Source of the DNA: Blastocatellia bacterium
GTDB taxonomy: Bacteria > Acidobacteriota > Blastocatellia > Pyrinomonadales > Pyrinomonadaceae
DNA: 64,000 bases
Assembly (NCBI GenBank): GCA_016789265.1
Contig: JAEUQK010000012.1
Location: 1-64,000, forward strand
Direction of reading: 5' to 3'
Shown: piece after piece, positions 19,823-28,076 of the stretch
Layout: each line of letters starts with the position of its first letter
Position numbering within the stretch: the stretch's first letter is position 1
Notes under the pieces: generated by a model
Databases searched by the model: none
What the model was told of the DNA's origin: nothing
Seen by the model: the letters and a program-made list of their open reading frames with translations, nothing else
Program-made: the position numbers and the translations under genes

Positions 19823-20083
19823 ATGCAAGCTGTATTGAAAGGAAGCGGGTTTGCCGCAAATGCGATCGGCATTTCACACGAAGAACTGCGGGGCCGAAAG
19901 ATCGGCATCGTAGGTAAGATCTTCGGGTGCTGGCACAAGCGGCTAACACGGCCCATGACAAACGAACGTACAACGTACCGAGCTTGTTTGGACTGCGGAG
20001 CCCGAAAAAATTTCAATGTCGAAACTTTTCGAAGTTCGGGCAGCTTTTATTATCCCCCGACAGCGGGGTTCGGGAACTATTAA
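19823..20083 (+). CDS. Small Cys/His protein, putative zinc-binding
   Basis: The 86-residue product has a central segment FGCWHKRLTRPMTNERTTYRACLDCGARKNFNVETF, which reads as a small zinc ribbon or knuckle (C-x-H ... C-x2-C). ATG 19823 is chosen because AAGGAG lies eight bases upstream; the ATG at 19805 is upstream of that site. Similar short proteins seem familiar from Acidobacteriota genomes, but the function is unknown. It is monocistronic and followed by a strong terminator. Confidence 0.7.
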   Translation: MQAVLKGSGFAANAIGISHEELRGRKIGIVGKIFGCWHKRLTRPMTNERTTYRACLDCGARKNFNVETFRSSGSFYYPPTAGFGNY

Positions 20084-20132
20084 ACCCCCGTTGTCATTTC
20101 CTGTCCTTTATACCATCCAGTAATTACCTACC

Positions 20133-20161
20133 AAGAGCGATCTGCCAAACAGATCGCTCTT
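20133..20161. terminator. Strong bidirectional terminator
   Basis: AAGAGCGATCTG at 20133-20144 is perfectly complementary to 20150-20161 around the five-base loop CCAAA. TTTACTTTTT follows on the plus strand. It separates the convergent small zinc protein and KAS II-like genes. Confidence 0.85.
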
Positions 20162-20173
20162 TTACTTTTTCGA

Positions 20174-21439
20174 TCAAACTTTCTTTAAGACCAGTGCTGA
20201 GTTCTTTGACCCAAAGCCTATGCAGTTGCAGAGCGCAATGTTTACGTCCTGCTCGCGATGGGTATTTGGTACGTAGTCAAGATCACATAGTGGGTCCGGT
20301 TCGTCGAGATTGATGGTCGGGGCGATCACACCCTTGTTCAAAGCAAGGAGCGCGGCGCCGATGCCGGCGGCCCCGGACGCTCCCTGCGGATGGCCGATCT
20401 GTGATTTCGTTGCGGACATAGGGATCGAGCGGGCGTGATCTCCAAACGCAAGTTTGACCGCCTGAGTCTCTATGCGGTCGTTGAGTTGTGTTGAGGTGCC
20501 GTGAAGATTTACGTAGCCGACCTCTTCAGGGCCGATGCCCGCATCCTGCATTGCAAGCGTCATTGCGCGGGCCGGTTCGACGCCGTTTTCCTCAAGTCTT
20601 ACGCGATGATAAGCGTCGCAGGTGACGCCGTACCCGGTGATCTCCGCGTAAATTCTTGCACCGCGTCGTTCAGCTTCTTCAAGAGTTTCAAGGACGTAGA
20701 TCCAGGAGCCTTCGCCTATAACGATACCGCTGCGGTCCTTGGAAAAGGGCCGCGAAGCTCGTTCAGGTTCGTTGTTCCATTCTTTCGTAACAACCGTCAT
20801 CACTTCGAATCCGCGGAGAATGCCGGGAGCGATCGGGGAATCGACGCCGCCCGCGAGCATCATTTCCTGCTTGCCTAGGGCGATGTGTTGTGCCGCGTAA
20901 AAAATGGCATCGGTAGATGAAGTACATCCGGTTGAGATCACATGCGAGAGGCCATGAAGGCCGAAAACCATTGATATCTCGGATGAGAGGCCGCCGTGTG
21001 TGGATGAGGGAATGGTGTAGATGCTGCCTTTTCGTTCGTTGCCCGAAAACCAAAATCCGAATTGCTTTTCCGTAAATGCGAGACCGCCGCCGCCGGTGCC
21101 TATTACGACGCCAAATGAACGCCGTTCGTCGAGCGGCAGTTCCTTTGGGTCAAGTCCTGCATCAGTTACGGCTTCGCGTGCGGCCCTTAATGCGAGCGGA
21201 ACGGTTCTCGGGACATGACGTCGGTCCTGATAATCGACTTCCGATTCCCAGTCGAACTCCGGGATCTCAGCAGCTATCTGTACGTTGAATTCTGAAGTAT
21301 CGAATGAGGTTATTCGCCTAACACCGCTGCGACCGGCGGCTAGTGATCCCCAATACGCTTCGCGGCCTATCCCGATGGGTGTTACACATCCAAATCCAGT
21401 AATGACAACCCGCCTTGGAACCGAAAAACCGCTAAGCAT
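20174..21439 (-). CDS. Beta-ketoacyl-ACP synthase II (FabF-like)
   Basis: The 421-residue product has the KAS fold from VVITGFGCVTPIGIG onward. The nucleophile is Cys172 in ISTGCTSSTDAI. The first His is in NLHGTSTQLND and the Lys/His pair in SATKSQIGHPQGASGAAG, so the Cys-His-His triad is complete. It condenses malonyl-ACP with acyl-ACP. The segment around Cys differs from the usual TACASS, and no ACP or other fab gene is adjacent, so it may serve a specialised lipid or polyketide pathway rather than bulk synthesis. Confidence 0.9.
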   Translation of the reverse strand: MLSGFSVPRRVVITGFGCVTPIGIGREAYWGSLAAGRSGVRRITSFDTSEFNVQIAAEIPEFDWESEVDYQDRRHVPRTVPLALRAAREAVTDAGLDPKELPLDERRSFGVVIGTGGGGLAFTEKQFGFWFSGNERKGSIYTIPSSTHGGLSSEISMVFGLHGLSHVISTGCTSSTDAIFYAAQHIALGKQEMMLAGGVDSPIAPGILRGFEVMTVVTKEWNNEPERASRPFSKDRSGIVIGEGSWIYVLETLEEAERRGARIYAEITGYGVTCDAYHRVRLEENGVEPARAMTLAMQDAGIGPEEVGYVNLHGTSTQLNDRIETQAVKLAFGDHARSIPMSATKSQIGHPQGASGAAGIGAALLALNKGVIAPTINLDEPDPLCDLDYVPNTHREQDVNIALCNCIGFGSKNSALVLKKV

Positions 21440-21474
21440 AGTTAATATGCTTCGAGGTTATCACAGCCGCGGTT

Positions 21475-22176
21475 TCAATACTCCAGCCAGGCGTCGAAAA
21501 CCCAGCCGGTCGTTCCACGATAGGTGACCATGCACCATCGGCCTGTACGATTGCCGATCTTCACCTTTTCCTTTTCACAGTTCTCAAGTGTAACAACAGT
21601 ACCGTGCGGGATCTGAGCAAGCCTTTCTCCCTTTTCGGCATCCGGTTCGCTGCGGAGAGCGAGGAAACCGTCATTTGGCGAATTAACGCGGGCTGTCGGA
21701 AACTCGTCGCTCTCAAATACCGGCGGCGTCTTGTTCGCTTCTGCCCTTTTATCCTCATCGATCTGCTTTTGCAGATTGGCAAGTTCTTTCTGAAGGCGTT
21801 CTTTTTCCGGGTCGATCGTCGGACTGGTGGTTGGCAACGGTTTCGGTGTCGGGGTGGCTACGGATATGCTCGTACTGGAACTGCTGAAGTAATACAAGGC
21901 TCCTGCGCCGCCGGCGACTAAGAGGGCAAGTAATCCAAGTACGAGAATTGCAATAACTACTTTCAGGACGGTTCCGCTTGAACCTCGCGCCTGTGAAGGT
22001 GGTATGAATTGCGTGGGCTGAGTCTTGGAACCCGGTTGTTCGATGTCTACCCGAACGCCATGGCGAACAATGGTCTCGGCTTCAGTATCGGCCGCAACAA
22101 GCGCATTGCCATCAGTCAGACAATACTGCAGTGTATCGTCTGTATATGTCGTCCTGCATGCCGGGCACTGTTTCAT
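21475..22176 (-). CDS. Zinc-ribbon, single-pass membrane protein with C-terminal SH3-like domain
   Basis: The 233-residue product has a cytoplasmic N-terminal ribbon-like motif (CPACRTTYTDDTLQYCLTDG). One transmembrane helix follows (residues ~70-95, VLKVVIAILVLGLLALLVAGG), then a Ser/Thr/Pro linker, a coiled coil (EKERLQKELANLQKQIDEDKR) and a bacterial SH3-like domain (LALRSEPDAEKGERLAQIPHGTVV to WCMVTYRGTTGWVFDAWL). SH3b domains commonly bind peptidoglycan. A sensor or anchor role is inferred only from this architecture. Confidence 0.75.
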   Translation of the reverse strand: MKQCPACRTTYTDDTLQYCLTDGNALVAADTEAETIVRHGVRVDIEQPGSKTQPTQFIPPSQARGSSGTVLKVVIAILVLGLLALLVAGGAGALYYFSSSSTSISVATPTPKPLPTTSPTIDPEKERLQKELANLQKQIDEDKRAEANKTPPVFESDEFPTARVNSPNDGFLALRSEPDAEKGERLAQIPHGTVVTLENCEKEKVKIGNRTGRWCMVTYRGTTGWVFDAWLEY

Positions 22177-22311
22177 CCGACGATAGTTATATTTTATTAG
22201 GACCTTTGGAGCAAATCACCGGACAAGCGCGAAAAATGGGCACGCGGTGCGCATGCCCATATTAGAAGCGTGTATTTTCCCAAATTATGAAGCCAGTTCT
22301 TAAACGCCGTC

Positions 22312-22680
22312 TTAGGCGGTTGCTTCACTGGCTGAGCCAAAGCTCGCTAAAGCGTCATTTTCATTGTCAAATACATCGAAGACCGTATAAAGTTTCGTGA
22401 TAGTTATCAGCTCGATGAACTTGTCCGACAGATTCATAAGTTTTATCGTGCCGCCCGCGCGTTCGGCCGATGCAAAACTTGCGACGAGTTCACCTAGGCC
22501 GCTTGAGTCGATCAAGATCACGTTCCTGAGATTGAGCAGCAATTTTGAGTTCCCATGGTCGATCATTTGCCGGATCGAATCGTGGAGAGCTCTGTTGGTC
22601 TCCCCCAAGGCGATCCTGCCGGCGAGATCTACGATAGTGACGTTTCCGCTTTGGCGGGTTGAAATATTGAGTTCACTCAT
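22312..22680 (-). CDS. STAS-domain anti-sigma factor antagonist
   Basis: The 122-residue product is a single STAS domain with the phosphorylation site Ser in LIDSSGLGELVASFASAERAGG. Start 22680 is chosen because AGGAAGAGG lies just upstream; the longer frame to 22728 has none. Proteins like SpoIIAA/RsbV bind an anti-sigma kinase when unphosphorylated and release a sigma factor. No kinase or sigma gene is adjacent, so the partner is elsewhere. Confidence 0.9.
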   Translation of the reverse strand: MSELNISTRQSGNVTIVDLAGRIALGETNRALHDSIRQMIDHGNSKLLLNLRNVILIDSSGLGELVASFASAERAGGTIKLMNLSDKFIELITITKLYTVFDVFDNENDALASFGSASEATA

Positions 22681-22844
22681 ATTTAATTCCTCTTCCTTTG
22701 ATAGCTTTACCACCCTCGCGCCGATCAAACCGGTGCGATCGCCCTAACAAGAACTATATTGTCGGGAACGATGTCAATGATACGCCCGAAAGTACGTAAA
22801 TACAATAGTTTTCGTCACTTTGGCAAAAACAAAAAGCGCCCGAA

Positions 22845-22862
22845 GATGTCGAACGCTTTTTT
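22845..22862 (-). terminator. Probable terminator after the Gln/Tyr-rich protein gene
   Basis: Complementary AAAAAGCG and CGCTTTTT blocks flank a variable loop 20-40 bases after the stop; the minus-strand product continues into GTTTTTG. The stem is short and partly A/T. Edges are approximate. Confidence 0.5.
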
Positions 22863-22882
22863 CACCAAACTCGTTACGGGAA

Positions 22883-24382
22883 CTAGATGCCGCTGAGGGA
22901 GTTTCCGATCAGAAGACTGACCAAATCAGGCCGCCTGTCGTAATACGGATCATACTCGTTGCGCCGTGCCGACATTGCATCGCGATATCCCGCTTCGTAG
23001 CCCTCGCTGAAGATCCGACGGTTTTCCGACAAATTCGTTGAATATGCATTGTAAAGCGTCTCGTTGTAGCCGTACGGATCATAGTAAGGATCGTCATAAT
23101 ACCCGTGATCACGAGCATACAACCCGGCAAGGTAGCCCTCATCATACCCCTGAGTCAGAAAGCTGCTCAGCAATCTGCCAATGAAGCTATTTCCGGATAG
23201 CTTATAGATCAAAGTACCAAGTCCACTTCCACGGTAATAAGGATCCCCATAATACGCATTGCCTGTGTCGTAATACCCGTAATTTGAATATGAAGGGTAA
23301 TAAGATCCGTAATAGTTCGGATAACCATAGCTTGCGTAATACGGTTCATAATAGACCTGACCGTACTGGGGAACATAAACATAAGTTACGCTTGGCGCAT
23401 ACCAAGAAGAATACGGCGAACCGTAATAGGCATAATTGTATGGCGAGCCGTAGTGATCGTAATACGGTGAGCCGTAATAGTAATTAACGTAACTGGGCGA
23501 ATACGAATGATCGTAGTAAACGCGGTCGTGAACGATATTACGGATCACGTCATATCTGTATTCCGGATCGTCGTAATTGTATCCGTAATATCTTCCGTCG
23601 TATCCTCTTGAAGCCTTGCGCAATGCGTTGCGTTCATGAACCTGTGCGCTCCTGTACTGGCCGTAATTCTTATAGCCTAAGTACGAATTATCGCGGCCGC
23701 CGTCCCACAAACCTGGAAGGTTGCCTCTCTCATATCGATCGCGGCGATCACGGCGATAGCTTCCTTCGTCATTGACGCGCCGATCATCGCGTACCCGGTA
23801 GTCACCGCCGCGCCGCTCGATCCACTCGGGAGTCTGCCGTCGTTCGCGCTGGGCCTGTTGATCCCACGTCTCCTCCTGCCGCCGGCGGGTATTCATATCG
23901 TCGATCCGCTGCTGTCGGCGTTCTATCCCTCGGTCCTGCCAAACGCGCTGTTGGGGATGTTCCTGTCGACGCGGCTGCTGTTCGGAGCGCTGTTGCCACC
24001 CGCGAACTTGCTGCAGTTGCTGACGCTGTTGGGCCTGTTGCTGTCGCATCTGTTCCCATTGCTGCCTGCGGTTATCCTGTTGAGGCTGACGCCATTCGCG
24101 TTGCTGTGCCTTAGGCTGACGCCACTCACGTTGTTGCTGCTGCGGACGCTGCATTTGGCCGCCCCACTGCTGACGCTGCTGTGGCTGTTGGGCCGATCGA
24201 CGTTCCCACCCGCCGCCCTGCGGACGGTCGACTTGCGCTGGACCACCTCCCCGGCCGTTTCCGCCCCCGGTGCCGTTCCCACGTCCCTTACCCTGAGCAA
24301 ATGCTTCGCTTTGCGAACCGAACAAGATCGCACTAAACACAATTGCCGTAAAATAGATCGTTCTAATATGACGCTTTCGCAT
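22883..24382 (-). CDS. Low-complexity secreted protein rich in Gln/Arg then Tyr
   Basis: The 499-residue product has a signal peptide ending near EAFAQ, then a Gly/Asn stretch, about 110 residues dominated by Gln and Arg (RQQWGGQMQRPQQQQREW and variants), and an Arg-rich charged region. About 170 residues of tyrosine repeats follow (units like YYGSPYYDHYGSPY). The last 100 residues are more ordered, with GYDEGYLAGLYARDHGYYDD and SEGYEAGYRDAMSARR resembling the x-G-Y-x-x-G-Y repeats of some envelope proteins. The first ATG has GGGGGA upstream. It is probably an envelope or matrix protein; function unknown. Confidence 0.75.
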   Translation of the reverse strand: MRKRHIRTIYFTAIVFSAILFGSQSEAFAQGKGRGNGTGGGNGRGGGPAQVDRPQGGGWERRSAQQPQQRQQWGGQMQRPQQQQREWRQPKAQQREWRQPQQDNRRQQWEQMRQQQAQQRQQLQQVRGWQQRSEQQPRRQEHPQQRVWQDRGIERRQQRIDDMNTRRRQEETWDQQAQRERRQTPEWIERRGGDYRVRDDRRVNDEGSYRRDRRDRYERGNLPGLWDGGRDNSYLGYKNYGQYRSAQVHERNALRKASRGYDGRYYGYNYDDPEYRYDVIRNIVHDRVYYDHSYSPSYVNYYYGSPYYDHYGSPYNYAYYGSPYSSWYAPSVTYVYVPQYGQVYYEPYYASYGYPNYYGSYYPSYSNYGYYDTGNAYYGDPYYRGSGLGTLIYKLSGNSFIGRLLSSFLTQGYDEGYLAGLYARDHGYYDDPYYDPYGYNETLYNAYSTNLSENRRIFSEGYEAGYRDAMSARRNEYDPYYDRRPDLVSLLIGNSLSGI

Positions 24383-24595
24383 ATTTCCCCCGAAGTTCGA
24401 AGAGCTTTCCGATTTTCGAACTCTTACTTGAGCAATCCACGTTCCTTTTTCGTGTTTTCAACAACTTAGCCGGAAAGTCACTTAAAAATACGACGAAACG
24501 GTTAACCCTTTGGTATATTCGGTCACTATTTCAGACGATAGGGGCGCATTAATGTGATACGATTTCCAAAATTCTTGGCAAGGAGAACTCAAAAA

Positions 24596-24829
24596 ATGTT
24601 TGAAACTGGGGCAGCGGTGAAGTGCGGTATTTGCGGACGGGAAACGACCGTTCTGTTTACGACCGAGCGTGAGGGGGGAACTGCATTCGACCTTGCGTGC
24701 CGGCACAGGAACACAATATGTCCAAACTGCAATGTTCTTGTTCGTGACGACAGCGATGCGTTAGAAAAGGTAGTTCCGCTTTGCAGAACGTGCAGCCCGG
24801 AGGCATTTGATGATGACGATGATGAATAG
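24596..24829 (+). CDS. Small zinc-binding protein with poly-Asp tail
   Basis: The 77-residue product has Cys pairs CGICG, CRHRNTICPNC and CRTC, enough for two zinc sites, and ends in DDDDDE. The start at 24596 has AAGGAG ten bases upstream; the in-frame extension to 24554 lacks one. No family is recognised. Its last 20 bases overlap the start of the next gene in another frame. Confidence 0.7.
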   Translation: MFETGAAVKCGICGRETTVLFTTEREGGTAFDLACRHRNTICPNCNVLVRDDSDALEKVVPLCRTCSPEAFDDDDDE

Positions 24830-25283
24830 ACTCTTTCTCGGCTTTGTCCTGGCCATTGTCGGGTCAGTTTCCGCTGTCGGTCAACCCTCAAAAGAAAAAG
24901 CTGAACTGACGCGGTTACTCAATGATTTTCTGGTCGGCGCGGGGACGAATGACGCAGGAGTTCACGATCGATTCTGGGCGGAAGACCTGATATATACTCG
25001 TTCGGCCGGTTCGAGAATTAACAAAGCCGAGTTGATGAAGGGTGTGCGTTCGGCGCCAAAGGGAAAAACAGATGCTCCGGTCACGAACTACAAAGCGGAA
25101 GATGTCTTGATCCGGCTTTATGGAACGACGGCCGTAGTCGCATTTCGACTGGTCGGTACCACGACCAAAATGGACGGTTCCCAGGATGTCAGTCAATTCC
25201 TGAATACTGGCACTTTTGTGAAACGGAAAGGGATCTGGCAGGCGGTAGCTTGGCAGGCGACGGCGATACCGAAAAATAAGTGA
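24810..25283 (+). CDS. Secreted NTF2-like (DUF4440/SnoaL-type) protein
   Basis: The 157-residue product has a signal peptide (RLFLGFVLAIVGSVSAVGQ) and an NTF2-like cone fold: ELTRLLNDFLVGAGTNDAGVHDRFWAEDLIYTRSAGSRINKAELM and later VVAFRLVGTTTKMDG ... TGTFVKRKGIWQAVAWQATAI. This DUF4440 pattern is widespread in secreted proteins without a proven reaction. ATG 24810 is set by GGAGG six bases upstream, inside the preceding gene; the TTG at 24807 is less likely. Translation is probably coupled to the zinc-protein gene. Confidence 0.8.
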   Translation: MMTMMNRLFLGFVLAIVGSVSAVGQPSKEKAELTRLLNDFLVGAGTNDAGVHDRFWAEDLIYTRSAGSRINKAELMKGVRSAPKGKTDAPVTNYKAEDVLIRLYGTTAVVAFRLVGTTTKMDGSQDVSQFLNTGTFVKRKGIWQAVAWQATAIPKNK

Positions 25284-25294
25284 GTTTGTTTGGA

Positions 25295-25651
25295 CTAGTC
25301 AGTCTTACCTGCTTTTCTTGCTCTCGGTCCGACAGGTTCCACAGGTTTTCTTCCAGTCAGGCAAATGTGTGTAAGTTTCACCTTTCGATTTCGTACCTGT
25401 TTCTCTTCCGGGTCTGAAAACTCATATCCAAACGAGAAAACATAGTGTCCCGAAGAGAGTTTTTTACAAACATCTTCTGGCAAATGAAAGGAGAAGGCGT
25501 CTGCATAATGGCCCAACCCCTCATCCGCGTATCCCAACATCTCGCCAGTTTCATTGTCCTGATAGACGGGCACGCTTACGACCGGATCGCATTTATCGTA
25601 GAGATCGCCGAGCACGTGCCGACGCTTGATAGAAAGAGGACTGTAGGACAT
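25295..25651 (-). CDS. Hypothetical protein
   Basis: The 118-residue soluble product is not recognised. It starts with SPLSIKRRHVLGDLYDKCDPVVSVPVYQDNETGEMLGYADE and ends in a basic tail. There is no signal peptide. A single domain of mixed alpha/beta character is likely. It is convergent with the NTF2-like gene (11 bases apart) and 45 bases from the end of the terminator of the RRM gene. Confidence 0.6.
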   Translation of the reverse strand: MSYSPLSIKRRHVLGDLYDKCDPVVSVPVYQDNETGEMLGYADEGLGHYADAFSFHLPEDVCKKLSSGHYVFSFGYEFSDPEEKQVRNRKVKLTHICLTGRKPVEPVGPRARKAGKTD

Positions 25652-25696
25652 ACCATTAGCTTATCACGTCAAACGTTGTTTGTCGTGAAATAAAAA

Positions 25697-25722
25697 TGCC
25701 CCCGGAACAGCGTCCAAGGGCA
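25697..25722 (-). terminator. Terminator after the RRM protein gene
   Basis: On the minus strand TGCCC and GGGCA close a loop of about 16 bases and TTTTTATTT follows. It is 24 bases past the stop codon. Confidence 0.65.
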
Positions 25723-25746
25723 ATTTTGCGTAGACCGTGCCAGTTC

Positions 25747-26067
25747 TTACCAGCGGTTGCGTCCGCCGCCGTAACCACCGCCGCCGCCGCGGTTAAAGCC
25801 GCCACCACCGCCGCCGCCACGCTTTTCCTGCGGCTTGGCTTCGTTGACCTTAAGAGTGCGGCCGTCGACCTCTTTGCCGTCAAACTGTGCAATGGCGGTT
25901 TCGCCCTCGGACTTTGATGACATTTCGACAAAACCAAAACCGCGCGAGCGGCCCGTTTCACGGTCTTCGATGATGTTCGATGAAACGACTGTTCCGACCG
26001 CTCCAAAAAGATCGTTAAGATCCTGATTCGATGTATTGAAGGAAAGGTTTCCTACGTAAAGTTTCAT
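25747..26067 (-). CDS. Glycine-rich RNA-binding protein with one RRM domain
   Basis: The 106-residue product has one RRM with both RNP motifs: RNP2 KLYVGNLSF (residues 2-10) and RNP1 SRGFGFVEM (~41-49). A Gly/Arg tail follows (residues ~83-106). This matches the bacterial/cyanobacterial Rbp family, which binds single-stranded RNA and is often cold- or stress-induced. A start-proximal AAGGAAA is present. The 530-base gap upstream may include a long 5' leader. Confidence 0.93.
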   Translation of the reverse strand: MKLYVGNLSFNTSNQDLNDLFGAVGTVVSSNIIEDRETGRSRGFGFVEMSSKSEGETAIAQFDGKEVDGRTLKVNEAKPQEKRGGGGGGGFNRGGGGGYGGGRNRW

Positions 26068-26327
26068 TTTGAATTATTTTCCTTGTTCCCTGTGGAACTT
26101 CTGCAGAAGAGCGGAATCGGATCACTGCCAATGTGAGGGATCGGATTTCGATTACTCGGATCTCGAGAGCTACTTCCAACTAACTTACAAACGCCTGCTC
26201 TCAAACTTATCCAATAACCGTTATCGTCGAAGCGCGTCAAAACCTCAGACGCGAGAGAAGGATTACTCGGATTACTATGCACTTTTGCTCGTTGATGCGC
26301 AAGTATTTAGACGCAAAATTGGCTGAT

Positions 26328-26344
26328 GATCTTGTTACAAGATC
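26328..26344. promoter_or_regulatory. 17-bp perfect palindrome, possible operator
   Basis: GATCTTGT and ACAAGATC flank a single central T. It lies 261 bases from the RRM start and 256 from the lipoprotein start, mid-way in the divergent region, and could bind a dimeric regulator. Confidence 0.4.
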
Positions 26345-26568
26345 TTTCGATAAAAAGGTTGCAAGTTCGCGCAAGATGTTCGTTCTACGTGACGCAGTGT
26401 TGAAGATCTGTTCGTTTATGGTCGTCTGTGGTTCGTCGTTCGAGCAACGATGTCCGAGACTTCAGGTCCTCTCCCGGCTGCGTTTGCCCTCACATAGATC
26501 GGGGCGTTTGCGGGGACGGGTTCTTATGAAGCATCGATCTGTCTGGAAAGAACCGCGAGAAGCTTCAA

Positions 26569-26587
26569 GCCGGCAGGGAATGCCGGC
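26569..26587 (+). promoter_or_regulatory. Hairpin abutting the ribosome-binding site of the lipoprotein gene
   Basis: GCCGGCA pairs perfectly with TGCCGGC around GGGAA. AAGGAA, the ribosome-binding site, begins at the next base, 12 bases before the ATG. It may stabilise the leader or gate ribosome access. Confidence 0.5.
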
Positions 26588-26599
26588 AAGGAAATCAAA

Positions 26600-27139
26600 A
26601 TGAAGACACTTAAATTGAGAAGACCTATTATGCTTATGTTGGTCGCAGCTTCGGCTTTTGCTTTAGGGGCATGCGAACCGAAAACTGACGTTAAGCCAGG
26701 CCCGAATGCGACGTCGAGCCCATCGGGAACCTCTAGCCCATCAACTCAACCGCCTGCTTCACCAACCGTCGCAAACCCGGACGAAGCAGCGGTACAGAAA
26801 CTAATGGGTAAATGGGACGGCCCGGAAGGCACGTTCATCTCGGTGACCGAAAAGAAGGGTGCTGACGGTAAACAGCAGCTTCCGAGAAAGTTCGACATCG
26901 AGATCAAGAACCTGGACAAGACCGAAAAGTTCGAGGGCACGGCAAAGGCGGGTATGATCGAATTTATCAGGAACGGTAAAACGGAAACCGTTAAGACCGC
27001 GACCGGAGCTGAGACCGGAATGAAGGGCTTTGAAAAAGAGACGACCTGTGTTGTGGTCACCAAAGGAAGCGAAGGCTTTTGCAGAAAGGCCGAAGCCGCA
27101 CCGTCAAAATCCCCGGCCGCATCGCCGGAAAAGAAATAA
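26600..27139 (+). CDS. Lipoprotein of unknown function
   Basis: The 179-residue product has a type II signal peptide with lipobox ALGAC (Cys25). A Ser/Pro/Thr linker (residues ~32-60) follows, then a domain beginning DEAAVQKLMGKWDGPEGTFISVTEKK that reads like a small beta-rich fold, and another Pro/Ala/Ser tail. The WDGPEG start recalls lipocalin-like domains, but this is weak. It is followed by a good terminator. Confidence 0.75.
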   Translation: MKTLKLRRPIMLMLVAASAFALGACEPKTDVKPGPNATSSPSGTSSPSTQPPASPTVANPDEAAVQKLMGKWDGPEGTFISVTEKKGADGKQQLPRKFDIEIKNLDKTEKFEGTAKAGMIEFIRNGKTETVKTATGAETGMKGFEKETTCVVVTKGSEGFCRKAEAAPSKSPAASPEKK

Positions 27140-27158
27140 ATTCATTATCTCTTGGATC

Positions 27159-27184
27159 GGGCGAGTCGAAAGGCTCGCCCTTTT
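27159..27184 (+). terminator. Rho-independent terminator after the lipoprotein gene
   Basis: GGGCGAG pairs with CTCGCCC around TCGAAAGG and is followed by TTTT, 19 bases after the stop. Confidence 0.8.
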
Positions 27185-27280
27185 CGCTATCTGCTCGCGT
27201 TTGGTCAAATTTTTTCGAACTTTTTCTTCCGGAAAAGCGTTTTCCAAAGCAACTGGGCGTTTCCCCTGGAGTAAACATAT

Positions 27281-27982
27281 ATGAAAAAGATCGGTCTTAT
27301 CGTTTTTGCGGTCGCAATAATAATCGGCATTGTCTTCGCAAATTTCACATCCTGGGGCAAGGCTTCCGGAAAGATCTTCAACTTCTCTGTCAATTTCAAG
27401 GGCGAGAAAGGCTCCGGCAACGTGAAGTCGGAGATACGAGACCTTCGTGATTTCTCGTCGGTGGATGTCGGCGGAGTGTTTCAAGTAGAGATCACCGCGC
27501 AAAAGGAATTCTCGGTTGAGGTCGAAGCAGACGACAACCTTCTCCAATACATAAAGACAGAGGTTCGAGGCGGGCAGCTTGAGATCTCAATGGATCGTCG
27601 CGTAAAACCTTCAAATCCGCTGCGGATTCGTATCGGAGCACCGAACATCGAAAAGCTCGAAGCTTCGGGCGTAGCGAACGTAACGGTGATCAACCTCAAT
27701 AATAGTGACTTTACAGTTGATACGAGTGGTGCATCAAAACTGAATATTTCCGGCGAGACCCAGAATTTGACAGTTGATGTGAGTGGTGCGACCGAGATAA
27801 ATGCCGAGGATCTCAAGGCTGTCAACGCAAATGTCGACGCAAGCGGGGCGAGCCGCGTCAACGTGAACGTTTCGGGCGAACTTAAGACTGAGGCTTCGGG
27901 CGCGAGCAAGATAAACTATGCTGGCACGCCGACAAACGTTATCAAGAAGACCTCTGGAGCAGGCAGCGTTAACCAGCGGTAA
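27281..27982 (+). CDS. DUF2807 (GIN-domain) secreted protein, putative adhesin head
   Basis: The 233-residue product has a signal or anchor helix (LIVFAVAIIIGIVFANFTS). DUF2807 follows: RDLRDFSSVDVGGVFQVEITAQKEFSVEVEADDNLLQYI, then a repeating right-handed beta-helix with SGA/DASGAS units (residues ~125-225). The family is abundant in secreted proteins and is described as an adhesin-head-like domain; the ligand is unknown. The alternating DVSGA/DASGA repeat is clear in the sequence. Confidence 0.88.
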   Translation: MKKIGLIVFAVAIIIGIVFANFTSWGKASGKIFNFSVNFKGEKGSGNVKSEIRDLRDFSSVDVGGVFQVEITAQKEFSVEVEADDNLLQYIKTEVRGGQLEISMDRRVKPSNPLRIRIGAPNIEKLEASGVANVTVINLNNSDFTVDTSGASKLNISGETQNLTVDVSGATEINAEDLKAVNANVDASGASRVNVNVSGELKTEASGASKINYAGTPTNVIKKTSGAGSVNQR

Positions 27983-28008
27983 CAAAATTCAACCTTTTAT
28001 GCTCCTTA

Positions 28009-28037
28009 GGACGTGTTCATAAGACGCGTCCTTTTTT
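28009..28037 (+). terminator. Terminator after the DUF2807 gene
   Basis: GGACG pairs with CGTCC around a 13-base loop and six T follow, 27 bases after the stop. Confidence 0.65.
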
Positions 28038-28076
28038 ATTTCAAGATATTGGTCCGCTCATGTAATCTGTCCGACA

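Larger units (their letters stand above)
26068..26599. other. 532-base intergenic region between divergent RRM and lipoprotein genes
   Basis: No gene is supported; the reading frames here have no ribosome-binding site or recognisable protein. It holds a 17-bp perfect palindrome (26328-26344) and a GC hairpin directly before the lipoprotein ribosome-binding site (26569-26587). Long leaders or a small RNA are possible but not shown by the sequence alone. Confidence 0.5.

Noticed and set aside
23858..24469. 203-codon Leu-rich frame antisense to the Gln/Tyr-rich gene
   Set aside because: Complement of Gln/Arg codon repeats gives Leu/Pro-like strings; it has no recognisable fold or ribosome-binding site.
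26277..26603. 108-codon plus-strand frame in the RRM-lipoprotein gap
   Set aside because: No ribosome-binding site, basic low-information protein, runs into the start of the lipoprotein gene; the gap is better read as non-coding.
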